NCBI RefSeq assembly: GCF_040253635.1
Contig: NZ_JBEJGX010000003.1
Coordinates: 8,457,501 to 8,521,500 of the forward strand
Length of the DNA stretch: 64,000 bases
Origin: Streptomyces sp. Edi2
GTDB taxonomy: Bacteria > Actinomycetota > Actinomycetes > Streptomycetales > Streptomycetaceae
Direction: 5' to 3'
Part shown: piece by piece, positions 1 through 8,804 of the stretch
How the letters are laid out: each line of letters starts with the position of its first letter
Position numbering within the stretch: position 1 is the first letter of the stretch
Made by a program: the position numbers and the translations under genes
Notes under the pieces: generated by a model
Database searches by the model: none
What the model was told of the DNA's origin: nothing
Seen by the model: only the letters and a program-made list of their open reading frames with translations

Positions 1-947
1 TCCTGCATGATCTTGATGGTGGTCGCCCGGAACCGTCCGCCCGTCAACTCCTCCCGGCGGGCGATGAGTTCAGGAATCTGCTCGGCCCCACGTGCCCGGT
101 CCCACCACAGTGCCCCCCTGACCCGTGCCGTGAGCTTGCCGTCGCGCCGGGCGGCCACATACGCGGGGGTGGGATCGGCGCCCGCGGGGGCGCGGCCGAG
201 CATCGCGTCCTGCCACGCGGTCACCCCGTACCCGTGGAGAAGGCGCTGCGCCCTGAGCAGTCCGGCGGTCCGCTCGGCGAGCGTCGCTTCCGGGACCAGA
301 TCGCCCACCAGCTCCATGGCACCCTCCTGCAGCATGCCGGTCGGGTGGCCGTCCGCGTCCCGCTCGATGCGCCCGTCGGCCGGATCCGGCGTACGGGAGG
401 TGATCCCGGCGCGTTCCAGGGCGCGGGAGTTGGCCCAGCCACCGTGGTGATCGCGGTTGACGAGGAACACCGGCCGGTCGGGAACGAGGGCGTCCAGGAA
501 CTCCCGGGTCGGCATGCCGCCCGGGAAGGCCTCCATCGACCAGCCGCCGCCCGTGATCCACGCCGCCTCCGGATGCGCCGCCGCATACGAGCTGATCAGC
601 TCGCGGTACGCCTCGGCGGTGACGGCCGCGCTCAGATCGCACAGCGCCAACTCCAGTCCGCCGCCGACCGGATGGACATGCGCGTCCTGGAATCCGGGGA
701 TGAGCAGCTTGCCGCGCAGATCGACGACCTCCGTGGCGGGCCCGATCAGGTCGCGGACCTCCGCGTCGTGCCCGACGGCGATGATGCGGTCCTCGCGGAC
801 CGCCACCGCACTCGCCCGGGTGCGCGCGGCGTCGACGGTGTGCACGGGGCCGGAGAGGAAGACGAGGTCGGCGGGGCCGTCATCGGCGGCGCCGCGGGCG
901 GCGGTGTCCGGGGTGGGCTCGGGGTCCACGGTGGTGCTGAGATCCAT
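1..947 (-). CDS. Amidohydrolase, YtcJ-like (C-terminus cut by window edge)
   Basis: Metal-dependent amidohydrolase of the YtcJ/AmiH type, expected to hydrolyse an amide or related C-N bond; the substrate is unknown. The frame reads from an ATG at 945-947 leftwards off the window. The N-terminal composite beta-sandwich (DLVFLSGPVHTVD, then RIIAVG) leads into LIPGFQDAHVHP, which carries the HxH metal ligands. A GGGWSME stretch and VNRDHHGGWANS follow, both typical of YtcJ proteins, which are usually about 540 residues. It lies 173 bases behind the permease on the same strand, so permease and hydrolase may import and break down one compound under the divergent TetR regulator. The last ~220 residues are not visible. 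Confidence 0.85.
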   Translation of the reverse strand, partial: MDLSTTVDPEPTPDTAARGAADDGPADLVFLSGPVHTVDAARTRASAVAVREDRIIAVGHDAEVRDLIGPATEVVDLRGKLLIPGFQDAHVHPVGGGLELALCDLSAAVTAEAYRELISSYAAAHPEAAWITGGGWSMEAFPGGMPTREFLDALVPDRPVFLVNRDHHGGWANSRALERAGITSRTPDPADGRIERDADGHPTGMLQEGAMELVGDLVPEATLAERTAGLLRAQRLLHGYGVTAWQDAMLGRAPAGADPTPAYVAARRDGKLTARVRGALWWDRARGAEQIPELIARREELTGGRFRATTIKIMQ

Positions 948-1122
948 GGGGGGTGTCGCTCCAGATGCGTCGGGTGCAGTGCGTGGGTATCGAGTCGAGC
1001 GGGGGCGGCAGCGGGTGTCGTAGTGGCGGTCGTGGTGCCGGTTGTGGTGGGTGCGGTGGAGGTCCGGGGCGGGCCGGAGGGCGGGCGGTCGGTCGGTGGG
1101 AGAGCGGTCCGGTGCGAGGCGG

Positions 1123-2649
1123 TCAGCCCTCCGACGGGCTGGGGAGCGCGGCGCCGTCCGCGTCCATCGGCAGGCTGATCGCGTCGCCGTCCGTCCCCTG
1201 GCCGGTACGGAAGTACGGGGCGCGGCGGACCCACTTGGCCCAGGCGGCGGTGCCCAGGCCCAGCGCAATGAACAGCGTGGGCAGCAGCAGCATGAACCAG
1301 CCGTTGTCCGGGTTCGCCTCGAAGTGGTCGCTCATGGTCGCGTAGTCCCAGACGAGGTAGCCACCGAGCCCGAACAGCGCCAGTGCGCTCACCGCCGGGA
1401 CGACCACATCGCGCAGCGCGCGCACCGCTCCGTCGCGCAGGCTCGCGCGGAAGCGCACCGCGCAGGCGAGTGCGGTGAGTCCGTAGTAGAGGGCCACGGT
1501 CAGGCCGATCGAGTTCACGGCGGTCAGGATCATGTCGTTGAGCTGGGGGATGCCGACCGCGAGCACGGCGAGCAGCGCGGCGAGCGCCATGATCACCAAG
1601 GTGCCCACGGCGGGGGAGCCGTAGCGCGGGTGCAGCCGCTGCCACATCGGGCCCAGCGTGCGGTCGCGGGCCATTGCCAGCGTGCCGCGGGCGGTGGGGA
1701 TGACGCTCGACTGGAGAGAAGCGAAGGCCGAGCACATCAGGGCGGCCAGGGGCAGCGAGGCCCAGGGCTCCGGCGCCAGCGCGCTGCCGAGGAAGGTGAG
1801 CGCCTGCGGCCCGTTGTGGATGAGCTCGTCCGTGCTCAGCACCCGCTGGAAGGCGAGCGCGCCGATGAGGAAGAGCCCCAGCATCGCCACCAGTGCGATC
1901 AGTCCGCCGCGGGCCGCGTCGGTGGAGTTGCGGGTCTCCTCGTTGACACTGAACGCGGCGTCCCAGCCCCAGTAGAAGAACACCGCCAGCACCATCCCCT
2001 GGGCCAGCGCCTGGGGCGAGGAGATCTCGAACGGGTTGAGCCAGGAGAGCGAGAACGGCTGGTCACCGGTGGCGAGGGCGTAGCCGCAGAAGACCAGCAG
2101 GACCGTGTACTCGAAGACCAGCAGCCACATCTGCAGCCGGGTCGCGGCGTGCACCCCCGTGATCGCGGTGATCGTGACGACGACCAGCGCGACCAGCCCC
2201 ACGGCGGTGCTGATGCCGGTCGAGGCCGGGTCCAGCCGGAGCCCTCCGATGCTGCGCAGGCCCAGCTTGTTGAGGAACTGCAGGACGACGGAGCCGGTCA
2301 CCGCACCCGTGTACGCCATGAAGATCACGTTGCCGACCAGCACCACCCACCCGGTCAGGAATCCGGGCCACGGTCCGATGGACCGGCCCACCCAGGTGTA
2401 GCCGCTGCCGCAGTTCGGCTCGGTGCGGTTGAGGCGGGCGTACGACAGCGCGATCCCGAGGATGGGCAGGAACGCCAGCAGCAACAGGGCGGGCGTCTGC
2501 CGGCCGGTGTACGCGGCCAGGGTGCCCATACCGATGCCGATGCTGGTGGTCGCGGCGGTGCTCGACGCGGCGATCGCGACTCCGTCCTTCACGCCCAGTG
2601 AGCGGCGCATTCTCGCCGGGCCGGGGTCCTGCTGCACTGCGGAAGGCAT
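1123..2649 (-). CDS. APC-family amino acid/polyamine permease
   Basis: Integral membrane transporter of the amino acid-polyamine-organocation superfamily, 508 residues. About twelve hydrophobic helices are visible. The first begins after LGVKDGVAIAASSTAATTS, the usual helix-1 region, and a CGSGYTWVGRSIGPWPGF loop precedes helix 3, as in family members. A GTG nine bases upstream is in frame, but it overlaps the ribosome binding site AAGGAG. The ATG at 2649 sits eight bases beyond that site and is preferred. Expression is probably controlled by the TetR protein encoded divergently. The downstream amidohydrolase suggests uptake of an amide or amino compound; the true substrate cannot be told from sequence. 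Confidence 0.9.
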   Translation of the reverse strand: MPSAVQQDPGPARMRRSLGVKDGVAIAASSTAATTSIGIGMGTLAAYTGRQTPALLLLAFLPILGIALSYARLNRTEPNCGSGYTWVGRSIGPWPGFLTGWVVLVGNVIFMAYTGAVTGSVVLQFLNKLGLRSIGGLRLDPASTGISTAVGLVALVVVTITAITGVHAATRLQMWLLVFEYTVLLVFCGYALATGDQPFSLSWLNPFEISSPQALAQGMVLAVFFYWGWDAAFSVNEETRNSTDAARGGLIALVAMLGLFLIGALAFQRVLSTDELIHNGPQALTFLGSALAPEPWASLPLAALMCSAFASLQSSVIPTARGTLAMARDRTLGPMWQRLHPRYGSPAVGTLVIMALAALLAVLAVGIPQLNDMILTAVNSIGLTVALYYGLTALACAVRFRASLRDGAVRALRDVVVPAVSALALFGLGGYLVWDYATMSDHFEANPDNGWFMLLLPTLFIALGLGTAAWAKWVRRAPYFRTGQGTDGDAISLPMDADGAALPSPSEG

Positions 2650-2828
2650 GGCACTCACTCCTTGGGCTGCGGGCCGGACCGGTCTCGGGCGGGCCAGGGG
2701 GACGCGGAGGTGCGGGGTGGGGCGGCGGGGCAGGACGGCGCGGGCCGGGCCCGGGGTCGTGGGCCGGCTGCGTCGTACGGAAGGGGGGTGCGGGATACGG
2801 CACCGCGGTGATCCGTGTATGTCCGCCG

Positions 2829-2867
2829 ATGAAACAGGCCGTTCATCCTTGTGTCAACGGTGTTGAC
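2829..2867 (-). promoter_or_regulatory. Permease promoter overlapped by a TetR-type operator
   Basis: On the minus strand a perfect -35 TTGACA (2857-2852) is followed after 17 bases by TTTCAT (2834-2829), giving a plausible promoter for the permease. The -35 lies inside a perfect inverted repeat, GTCAAC-GGT-GTTGAC, at 2853-2867. A second, weaker dyad AACC-N6-GGTT lies just beyond (2871-2884). This is the expected architecture for repression by the adjacent TetR protein, possibly with autoregulation. Binding is inferred, not shown. Confidence 0.6.
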
Positions 2868-2934
2868 GTAACCGGATTTGGTTAACTGGCCCGAGGCCCG
2901 GGGATCGGGGCGTGACGAAGCGGAGGGGTTCGGT

Positions 2935-3630
2935 GTGACGGAGAGCGAGCGCGTCCCGGTCGAGCGCAAGCGGCGCCGGCCGACCAGTTCCGGCGTGGTG
3001 CTGTCGGCCGATCTCATCGTCGACGCCGCCTGCGAACTGATCGACGCCCAGGGGGCGCAAGCGTTCACCGTGCGCAAACTCGGCGTGGCACTCGGCGCCG
3101 ATCCGTCCGCCGTCTACCGCTACTTCCGCAACACCGAGGATCTGCTGCTGGCGCTGGCCGACCGCCTCATCGGGGAGTCCATGACGGGCTTCGCGCCCAG
3201 CGGCGACTGGGCCGCCGACCTGCGTGATCTGGGCCTGCGGGCCTACCGTTCCGCGTTGCGCCACCCGCAGATCGCCGTGTTCAGCACCGTCCGGGTCACG
3301 GGCCGGCCCCATGAACAGCACGCGGTCGACACGGGCATCGGACTGCTGCTCCAGGCCGGGTTCGACGAGGCCGCCGCAGTCCGCCACTACCACGCCCTGG
3401 TCGACACCGCCCTGGGCCACGCGGCCCTGGACGCCGGCGTACTGCGGCTGGCCCCCGCCCAGCGCGTGGCGGACGAGCAGGCCTGGCGGGACGAGTACGC
3501 CGGTCTGCCCGCGGAGGAGTTCCCCAGCCTGTACCGCGTGCGGGAGCACCTTCCGCTCATGGGGGGCTCGGCGGTCGAGCCCGCGCTCGATCTGCTCATT
3601 ACAGCCCTGCGGGGAGTGGCGCCTCTGTAA
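2935..3630 (+). CDS. TetR/AcrR family transcriptional regulator
   Basis: DNA-binding repressor, 231 residues. The N-terminal helix-turn-helix spans roughly residues 20-65 (LIVDAACELIDAQGAQAFTV, then GADPSAVYRYFRNTEDLL). The C-terminal domain resembles the TetR_C_11-like ligand-binding type. The GTG at 2935 is chosen because GGAGGGG lies six bases upstream; the frame is open back to 2878 but has no ribosome site there. It is divergent from the permease/amidohydrolase pair, with a 15-base inverted repeat between them, so it probably represses both sides until the transported compound or its product binds. Confidence 0.9.
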   Translation: MTESERVPVERKRRRPTSSGVVLSADLIVDAACELIDAQGAQAFTVRKLGVALGADPSAVYRYFRNTEDLLLALADRLIGESMTGFAPSGDWAADLRDLGLRAYRSALRHPQIAVFSTVRVTGRPHEQHAVDTGIGLLLQAGFDEAAAVRHYHALVDTALGHAALDAGVLRLAPAQRVADEQAWRDEYAGLPAEEFPSLYRVREHLPLMGGSAVEPALDLLITALRGVAPL

Positions 3631-3706
3631 CGAGAGGTGGGGCAGCGGGAGGAGGGGCGACGGGGGAGATCCGGGCATTTCGCTCACCCGGGTGCAAACA
3701 TGAAGC

Positions 3707-4948
3707 ATGCCCCTTCCACGGCGGGTACCGCTGCATGGACGACGGGAACTGAGCCGCGTCCTGGTGCTGATCCCGATCGGGCTCATCGCGGCGGTCTGTG
3801 TGATCGACGTTCTCGCGCCGCCCGACATCCATCTGGGGCCGCTCCTCGTCGCGGCTCCCGCGATCACCGCGGCGTTCGCGCGGCCCCGCCTGACGGCCGC
3901 GATCGCTGCGCTGGCGGTAGCCGCCCAGGTGTTCATCGGGATCGCGCGCGGGGTGCTGTTCACCGCGAATCTGCAGGCCCAGATCGCCGCACTGGTGGTC
4001 GTCTCCGGCCTGGTCGTGCTCTTCACCGTCGTACGGGACCGCAATGAGCGCCGCCTCACCCAGAGCCGCTCGGTGGCCGCGGTCGCCCAGCAGGTACTGC
4101 TCCGGCCGCTGCCCGCGCGCAGCGGTGCCCTGGAGATCGCCTCCTTCTATCTGGCCGCCGAGGAGGAGGCGGAGATGGGCGGCGATCTGTTCGCGGCGGC
4201 GCGCACCACCAGCAGCACCCGGCTGATCATCGGCGACGTCCGGGGCAAGGGACTGCCCGCCTACGGTCACGCCGCCCTCCTCCTCGGCGCCTTCCGGGCG
4301 GCCGCCCACCGACAGGCCACCCTGCCCAGGCTGGCCGTCCACCTCGACGGCGCCGTCCGGTGGGACAGCAGCCAGTGGTACGAGGTGCCCGGAGCCGACA
4401 CCGGGACGGAGCCGGCGGCCGCCCCGGACCCCGGCAAGAACGACGGCCTCCTTCCCGTCGCCCCGCCTCCCGGCCCGGACTCCGTCATCGACAGCGAGGA
4501 GGCCTTCGCGACCGCCGTGCTGCTGGACCTCCCCGACCGCTGGCCCGTGCTGCGCACCATCAACTGCGGTCACCCGCCCCCGCTGTTGCTGCGCGAGGGC
4601 CAGGCCCTCCCCTTGTGCGGCGAGCGGACCGCCTTGCCGATCGGTCTCGGTGGCCTGGCCGGCGCCCCGGACTACGAGGTCGAGACCTTTCCCTTCGCGC
4701 CAGGAGATCTCCTGCTCCTCTATACGGACGGGGTGACCGAGGCCCGCGACGACAAGGGAGCCTTCTACCCCCTGGGCGAGCGCGCCGGCTCCTGGGGCGG
4801 CGGCAGTCCACAGCAGGTTCTGCGCCGGCTGCGCGCGGACCTGCTGGCCCACACGAACGGCAGGCTCGGCGACGACGCCGCCGCGGTCGCGGTACGGCGC
4901 CTGCCCGGCCGGCCGCCGTCCACCGCCGGCGGCGCCGGCGCTCCCTGA
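3707..4948 (+). CDS. Membrane-anchored SpoIIE/PP2C-type serine phosphatase
   Basis: Protein phosphatase of the PPM/SpoIIE (RsbU) class, 413 residues, expected to dephosphorylate anti-sigma-factor antagonists or similar proteins. The first ~110 residues form about three membrane helices (from VLVLIPIGLIAAVCVIDVL to AALVVVSGLVVLFTVV). The catalytic domain follows: MGGDLF (acidic metal ligand), GDVRGKG, NCGHPPPLLL, LYTDGVTEAR and DDAAAV. All the core aspartates seem present. The loop at about residues 225-270 is long and proline-rich. No kinase, PAS or GAF domain is present, so the membrane segment is the only candidate sensor. No partner gene lies next to it. Confidence 0.88.
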   Translation: MPLPRRVPLHGRRELSRVLVLIPIGLIAAVCVIDVLAPPDIHLGPLLVAAPAITAAFARPRLTAAIAALAVAAQVFIGIARGVLFTANLQAQIAALVVVSGLVVLFTVVRDRNERRLTQSRSVAAVAQQVLLRPLPARSGALEIASFYLAAEEEAEMGGDLFAAARTTSSTRLIIGDVRGKGLPAYGHAALLLGAFRAAAHRQATLPRLAVHLDGAVRWDSSQWYEVPGADTGTEPAAAPDPGKNDGLLPVAPPPGPDSVIDSEEAFATAVLLDLPDRWPVLRTINCGHPPPLLLREGQALPLCGERTALPIGLGGLAGAPDYEVETFPFAPGDLLLLYTDGVTEARDDKGAFYPLGERAGSWGGGSPQQVLRRLRADLLAHTNGRLGDDAAAVAVRRLPGRPPSTAGGAGAP

Positions 4949-5348
4949 GGCGTCCGCACTGGCCCCTCACGCGCCGGGAGGGTGCTCTCCGGTGACCGGC
5001 ACACTTCCCCTCACCGGCACGCACTCCTGCAGCCCCCCGCGCACGCACTCCTGCCGCACAGGGGCCGGACCCGCTCCACTCCCACAGGGAGGATCCGGCA
5101 TCGCAGGGATGAATTACGTCACACCGTGAATTCCCCTCGAAGCCCCAAGAAATCAGGCATAACGCGTGCAATGCCTTGCCGGGGGCTTTCGTTTTGCCCC
5201 GAAAAGCGCCATTAACTTCATTACGTTGAGCCACTGACCCCGCACTCCAGGCTTCCCCGGCCCGGTGCGCTCCGCCTGACGCTTCCTCAGTGCCGCCCGG
5301 CTTGATAGACACGTCCGCATCATCCGCAAGGGGTACAGGACGCGCACC
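4949..5348. other. Intergenic region (400 bases)
   Basis: No convincing gene. A 14-base direct repeat GCACGCACTCCTGC occurs at about 5019 and 5043. An imperfect hairpin lies around 5168-5213 (GGGGGCTTTCG facing CGAAAAGCGCC) and might terminate transcription. Upstream of the next gene TTGATAGACACG could hold a -35, and AAGGGG serves as ribosome site. Confidence 0.4.
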
Positions 5349-5585
5349 ATGAACGACCGCAACACCTCTGACCACCAGATATTCGAGCTCGACCTCGCCG
5401 CTCACGAAACCCGGCGGCGGACCGAAGTCCTCGCGGCGCTGGGTGACAGCTGGGACCCCATCGCGGTGGTGGAGGGCGAGGACGAGGCGTACCGGCTCCT
5501 CTACTCGGGCCTGGACGCGGAGCAGCAGGCCACCTACGACATGCTGGTCGCCGCCGAGGTGCTGCCGGGCCCCGGGCAGGCCTGA
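5349..5585 (+). CDS. Small conserved Streptomyces protein (DUF6400-like)
   Basis: Acidic 78-residue protein of unknown function. It has an N-terminal helix (FELDLAAHETRRRTEVLAAL), then GDSWDPIAVVEGEDEAYRLL and LDAEQQATYDMLVAAEVLP. From memory this pattern matches a small actinobacterial family annotated DUF6400; the assignment is tentative. There is no signal peptide or membrane segment. The ATG has AAGGGG about ten bases upstream. The next gene starts two bases after its stop, so the two are probably translated together. Confidence 0.75.
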   Translation: MNDRNTSDHQIFELDLAAHETRRRTEVLAALGDSWDPIAVVEGEDEAYRLLYSGLDAEQQATYDMLVAAEVLPGPGQA

Positions 5586-5587
5586 GC

Positions 5588-5818
5588 ATGCTGCCGCTCG
5601 ACCCGACCGCCGATATCGGCCGCCGCGCCTGGGTCCCGTGCCCCCGCTGCCAGGACCACCAAGGCTGCGGTACCTGCCTCGACGGCCGCACCTGCGATGA
5701 CCACTGGCGCTACCTTCTGTCGAACAAGGGCAGCGTCCTGCACCTGCAATGCCCCAACTGCACCCACCTGTGGGCCTGGCAGTCGGGCTTCGGAGCGGGC
5801 GGCCGCACCGACGGCTGA
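5588..5818 (+). CDS. Small cysteine-rich, probably zinc-binding protein
   Basis: 76-residue protein with three CxxC-like clusters: CPRC, CGTC plus C-D-D-H, and CPNC. These could bind one or two zinc ions in a ribbon or knuckle fold. The last part, LHLQCPNCTHLWAWQSGFG, resembles the second half of a zinc ribbon. It starts two bases after the preceding small gene and is likely co-translated with it. No function is known to me. It could be a nucleic-acid or protein adaptor, but nothing in the sequence decides this. Confidence 0.7.
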   Translation: MLPLDPTADIGRRAWVPCPRCQDHQGCGTCLDGRTCDDHWRYLLSNKGSVLHLQCPNCTHLWAWQSGFGAGGRTDG

Positions 5819-5841
5819 CCCCGGACCACCACCGGGCACCG

Positions 5842-6750
5842 CTATCCCAGCCGCTCCCTCGCCTCCCCGTGCGCCGTCTCCAGTGCCTTCTCGGCCGGCA
5901 CGGCATGATCCGGCTGCACTCCGACGCCCTCCCAGTTGGTGCCCGTGACGGCATTGACGGTCCGGGCCGTCGGCACGGTGACCGTGATGTGCTCCGTCAC
6001 CGGATGGCGGGCGGTGGGGTGCGCACCGCCTCTCGTCGTCTCGCCGACCACCTCGGCGCGCCCGTGCGCCTGCAGGGTGTACGCCAGGTCCTCGCCGCCC
6101 GAGAAGGTGGTCGCGCTGGTGAGCACGTACACCGGACGATCGAGATAGCGGGGCCCGGGCAGATACGGGAGCGTCCAGTACTGCCGGGTGGCGTCGGTGG
6201 AGCGCTCGTAGATGTCGTTGAGGTGTACCTCGTCGTCGGGGAAGAAGTAGCTGCACCACATCGCGGCGCCCGCGGGTGAGCCGCCCCGGCACTTCCGCAG
6301 ATCGAGAAGGAGGGCACGGGTGCGCGCGACCAGTTCCATGGCTGCGCCGATCGCGGGGGCGCCCTCCCCGGCGTCGGCCATCCATCGCACGTCCAGATAG
6401 CCGATACTGCCGTCGAGCTGTTCAGTGCGATGGAGGCCGTGGTTCTCGGCCCGCATCAAGGCGAGGAACGCTTCCCGGCCTGCATCGTCGTCCGCGGGTG
6501 TGGTGAGCGGCCCGGGCTCGTCCTGCCACAGCAGCCTGAGATGCCTGTCCGGGCAGACCTCCTGCAGATATGCGGTGACCGCCTCGCAGAGCGCGGGACC
6601 GCTCAGTGCGTCGTACTCACCGGCTGCCAGCCGTGCGCGGAGGGCGCGGTCGACCTCCGCGGCGCGCAGGGGGAAGACATAGCCCGCCATGATGCGGTCG
6701 AGGGCGCCGGTACCGGCGGCCTTCGCACCGCGATGCGGTGCAGCGGACAT
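5842..6750 (-). CDS. S41 family (C-terminal-processing-like) peptidase
   Basis: Serine peptidase-fold protein of family S41, 302 residues. An N-terminal helical domain is followed by the core: IGYLDVRWMAD, LLLDLRKCRGGSP (the DLR-N-GG-like strand), YVLTSATTFSGGEDLAYTLQ with the likely nucleophile serine in TFSGGE, and VVGETTRGGAHP. No PDZ domain and no export signal are visible, so it is probably cytoplasmic. Such tail-specific-protease-like proteins are common in actinobacteria. The ATG at 6750 is chosen over one at 6774 because the latter overlaps the divergent gene's start. Confidence 0.85.
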   Translation of the reverse strand: MSAAPHRGAKAAGTGALDRIMAGYVFPLRAAEVDRALRARLAAGEYDALSGPALCEAVTAYLQEVCPDRHLRLLWQDEPGPLTTPADDDAGREAFLALMRAENHGLHRTEQLDGSIGYLDVRWMADAGEGAPAIGAAMELVARTRALLLDLRKCRGGSPAGAAMWCSYFFPDDEVHLNDIYERSTDATRQYWTLPYLPGPRYLDRPVYVLTSATTFSGGEDLAYTLQAHGRAEVVGETTRGGAHPTARHPVTEHITVTVPTARTVNAVTGTNWEGVGVQPDHAVPAEKALETAHGEARERLG

Positions 6751-6772
6751 CCGCCGGCGGTAGCGTGCGGGC

Positions 6773-7666
6773 ATGGAGCTGCACGCGCGATCGCTTTGGC
6801 TGCTGTCCGAGCCGCTGCATGCGGTCTGCTACTTCGATGACGGGTGCCGCCGCCTGGGCAAGGACCTCGGCCTCAAGGGCTTCTGGATGGGCTATTTCGC
6901 CTCGCGTACGGCGCCCATGGGAGCTGTGGAACCCGCGGCGGCCACGGCCGCACTCGGGGTGTTCGCCCCGGGGATGGTGGCCCGGGCGCTGCCCGCGGCC
7001 TGGAGCGTCGTCAGCCCGGCACATGTCCTCGACGAGCGCGGCCGTCGCGCGGCCCGTGCGCTGCGCGCGATCGACCCCGGGCTGGAGCGCACGGCGGCCG
7101 CAGCACTGCCCCCGCTCCAGACGATCGTCGACGAGGCACCGGCGCTCGCCCGTCCGCTGTTCGCCGCCAACCGCGCGCTGTGCGACCAGGCCGACCCCGT
7201 CGAGCGCCTGTGGCAACTGGTCACCGCCGTAAGGGAGTTCAGGGGCGAGGCCCATCTCGCGGTGCTTGCCGACGAACGGCTCGACGGCTGCGAGGCACTG
7301 GTCCTGGCCGTCGCATCGGGTCGCGTCCCCAGGGACACCATGCGACAGGACCGCGGCTGGAGCGAGGAGGAGTGGGCGGACGCGACGGACCGGCTGCGGG
7401 CCCGTGGCCTCGTGGACGCACACGGCGACGCGACCGGACACGGCCGGCAGGAACGCGAGCGCATCGAGGCGGCGACCGACCGGCTGGCCGGACAGCTGCT
7501 GCATCCGTTGCCCGAGGCGGAGGCCAAGGGGCTGCTGCATACGCTCGAACCCCTGGTCCGGCGCCTCCTGGCAGCGGATGTCCTGCCTTTCCCCAACCCG
7601 ATCGGTCTGCCGCACCTCGACGAGCCCGCGCCGCGCCCCGGCCCCCTGTCCGGACCACACGGCTGA
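6773..7666 (+). CDS. SCO6745/SalK-like protein
   Basis: 297-residue cytoplasmic protein of the family annotated SCO6745 or SalK in actinobacteria. It starts with SLWLLSEPLHAVCYF and contains KGFWMGYFASRTAPMGAV, a hallmark of this family. The C-terminal half (about 180-260) looks like a winged helix (GWSEEEWADATDRLRARGLV). Biochemical function is unproven; the name SalK comes from a lantibiotic regulator and may mislead. It is divergent from the S41 peptidase with only 22 bases between starts, so both promoters must overlap the neighbouring coding regions. Confidence 0.85.
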   Translation: MELHARSLWLLSEPLHAVCYFDDGCRRLGKDLGLKGFWMGYFASRTAPMGAVEPAAATAALGVFAPGMVARALPAAWSVVSPAHVLDERGRRAARALRAIDPGLERTAAAALPPLQTIVDEAPALARPLFAANRALCDQADPVERLWQLVTAVREFRGEAHLAVLADERLDGCEALVLAVASGRVPRDTMRQDRGWSEEEWADATDRLRARGLVDAHGDATGHGRQERERIEAATDRLAGQLLHPLPEAEAKGLLHTLEPLVRRLLAADVLPFPNPIGLPHLDEPAPRPGPLSGPHG

Positions 7667-7710
7667 GCCGCGTCGTCCCACCACCCGTAGGGCCTGTCGT
7701 GAAGGCCTTG

Positions 7711-8568
7711 CTAGCCCAGGCGCTTTCCGGCCTCCTTGAGCTTCTGCTCCAGATCCACCGTGTCGGCAGCGGGCGGCGCCTGGACCGAGACCGGCTTGTT
7801 GACGTCGAAGAACCGTATGCTCACGTCCAGCGGGCCCTGGGCCGTCTGTGCACGCTCACGGAATTTCACCGTGCGGTCACCGGGGCCGACCCACATGTCG
7901 AGGGTCAGCTTGCTCACCCCGAGCTGCTGATACTGCTCGATCACCTTCTTGCGGCGCTCGGCATCCATCGCGTTCTTGGTGCCCTGCTTGTTCAGCAGAT
8001 CCGCCACCTCGACCACGCCGGCGTAGTGCGACGTCCGCACCCCGTCGACGGTCTCCTCGCCGACCTTCTTGACGTCGTCGGACTGGGGCAGCAAGGACGC
8101 CTGCGCCGCCGGGTCCTGGTCTGCCTGCTGCTCCATCCCCCCGAGCGCCCCGGCCCCCTTGTCCTTCATGGCGAACTTGATCCAGTGCTTGCCACCCAAC
8201 GCAGCCGTCGCCTTCCCGCCCCCGCCGAGATACACCGCGTCCCCGACGAGCCGCACCGAGAACTCGCCCTCCTCCTTGCCCCCGGAGGCCTTCATCCGCA
8301 TATCGATGGCGCGCGGGCGCATGCTGAACGACACCTTGCCGTCGACCGTCCCCTGGCCCGGAATCCTGCCGGAGAGGCGGTACGAGACGGAGTTGAGCCG
8401 GGCGCCCTTGTCGACGGCCTTTTGCACCGCGGCGACCGGAGCGGCGTTGATGCTTCCCGACGCCGCGGTGTGGTCGCCCGATGTCGTGCAGGCCGCCGTG
8501 CCGCACAGCACGGCTCCGGTGAGCAGCGCCCCCGCGGCGCGCGACGAGAAACGGGAAAAATGAGTCAT
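7711..8568 (-). CDS. LppX/LprAFG-like lipoprotein
   Basis: Secreted lipoprotein, 285 residues. The signal peptide ends in the lipobox-like GTAAC, with the lipidated Cys near residue 27. The mature part has the half-barrel pattern of LppX/LprG proteins: repeated beta strands such as VSYRLSGRIPGQGTVDGKVSF, MRPRAIDMRMKASG and RTSHYAGVVEV. In mycobacteria these proteins carry lipids across the envelope; a similar role here is inferred. The ATG at 8568 has a G-rich ribosome site just upstream; an ATG 18 bases earlier is less likely. It converges with the SCO6745-like gene. Confidence 0.85.
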   Translation of the reverse strand: MTHFSRFSSRAAGALLTGAVLCGTAACTTSGDHTAASGSINAAPVAAVQKAVDKGARLNSVSYRLSGRIPGQGTVDGKVSFSMRPRAIDMRMKASGGKEEGEFSVRLVGDAVYLGGGGKATAALGGKHWIKFAMKDKGAGALGGMEQQADQDPAAQASLLPQSDDVKKVGEETVDGVRTSHYAGVVEVADLLNKQGTKNAMDAERRKKVIEQYQQLGVSKLTLDMWVGPGDRTVKFRERAQTAQGPLDVSIRFFDVNKPVSVQAPPAADTVDLEQKLKEAGKRLG

Positions 8569-8599
8569 GGCCCCCCATGAGCACATGGAACTATGAAAA

Positions 8600-8616
8600 T
8601 GTCATCGATCATGACA
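8600..8616. promoter_or_regulatory. Inverted repeat upstream of the lipoprotein gene
   Basis: TGTCAT-CGATC-ATGACA, a perfect six-base dyad with five-base spacer, 32 bases upstream of the lipoprotein start. A half-site TGTCAT recurs near 8727. It could be an operator for an unknown regulator. Confidence 0.4.
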
Positions 8617-8804
8617 GTAACCCATGGCACCGACAATCCGCGTCGAGTATGTACGCAAGCGTGTGACCAGGGAATATGACATCCCGACCGGACCGGGGGC
8701 GAGCGCGGGCCGCGCGCCGGGGTGATTGTCATCTGGTGGTTCGATGAGTGCTTTGGGGTGCTTTGCTGAGCCGGGTCGGGACACCTCTGACCAAGAGCCG
8801 TTGA

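Noticed and set aside
1042..2601. 519-codon plus-strand frame over the permease
   Set aside because: Gly/Arg/Glu/Gln-rich nonsense; the opposite strand has a full APC permease with twelve helices.
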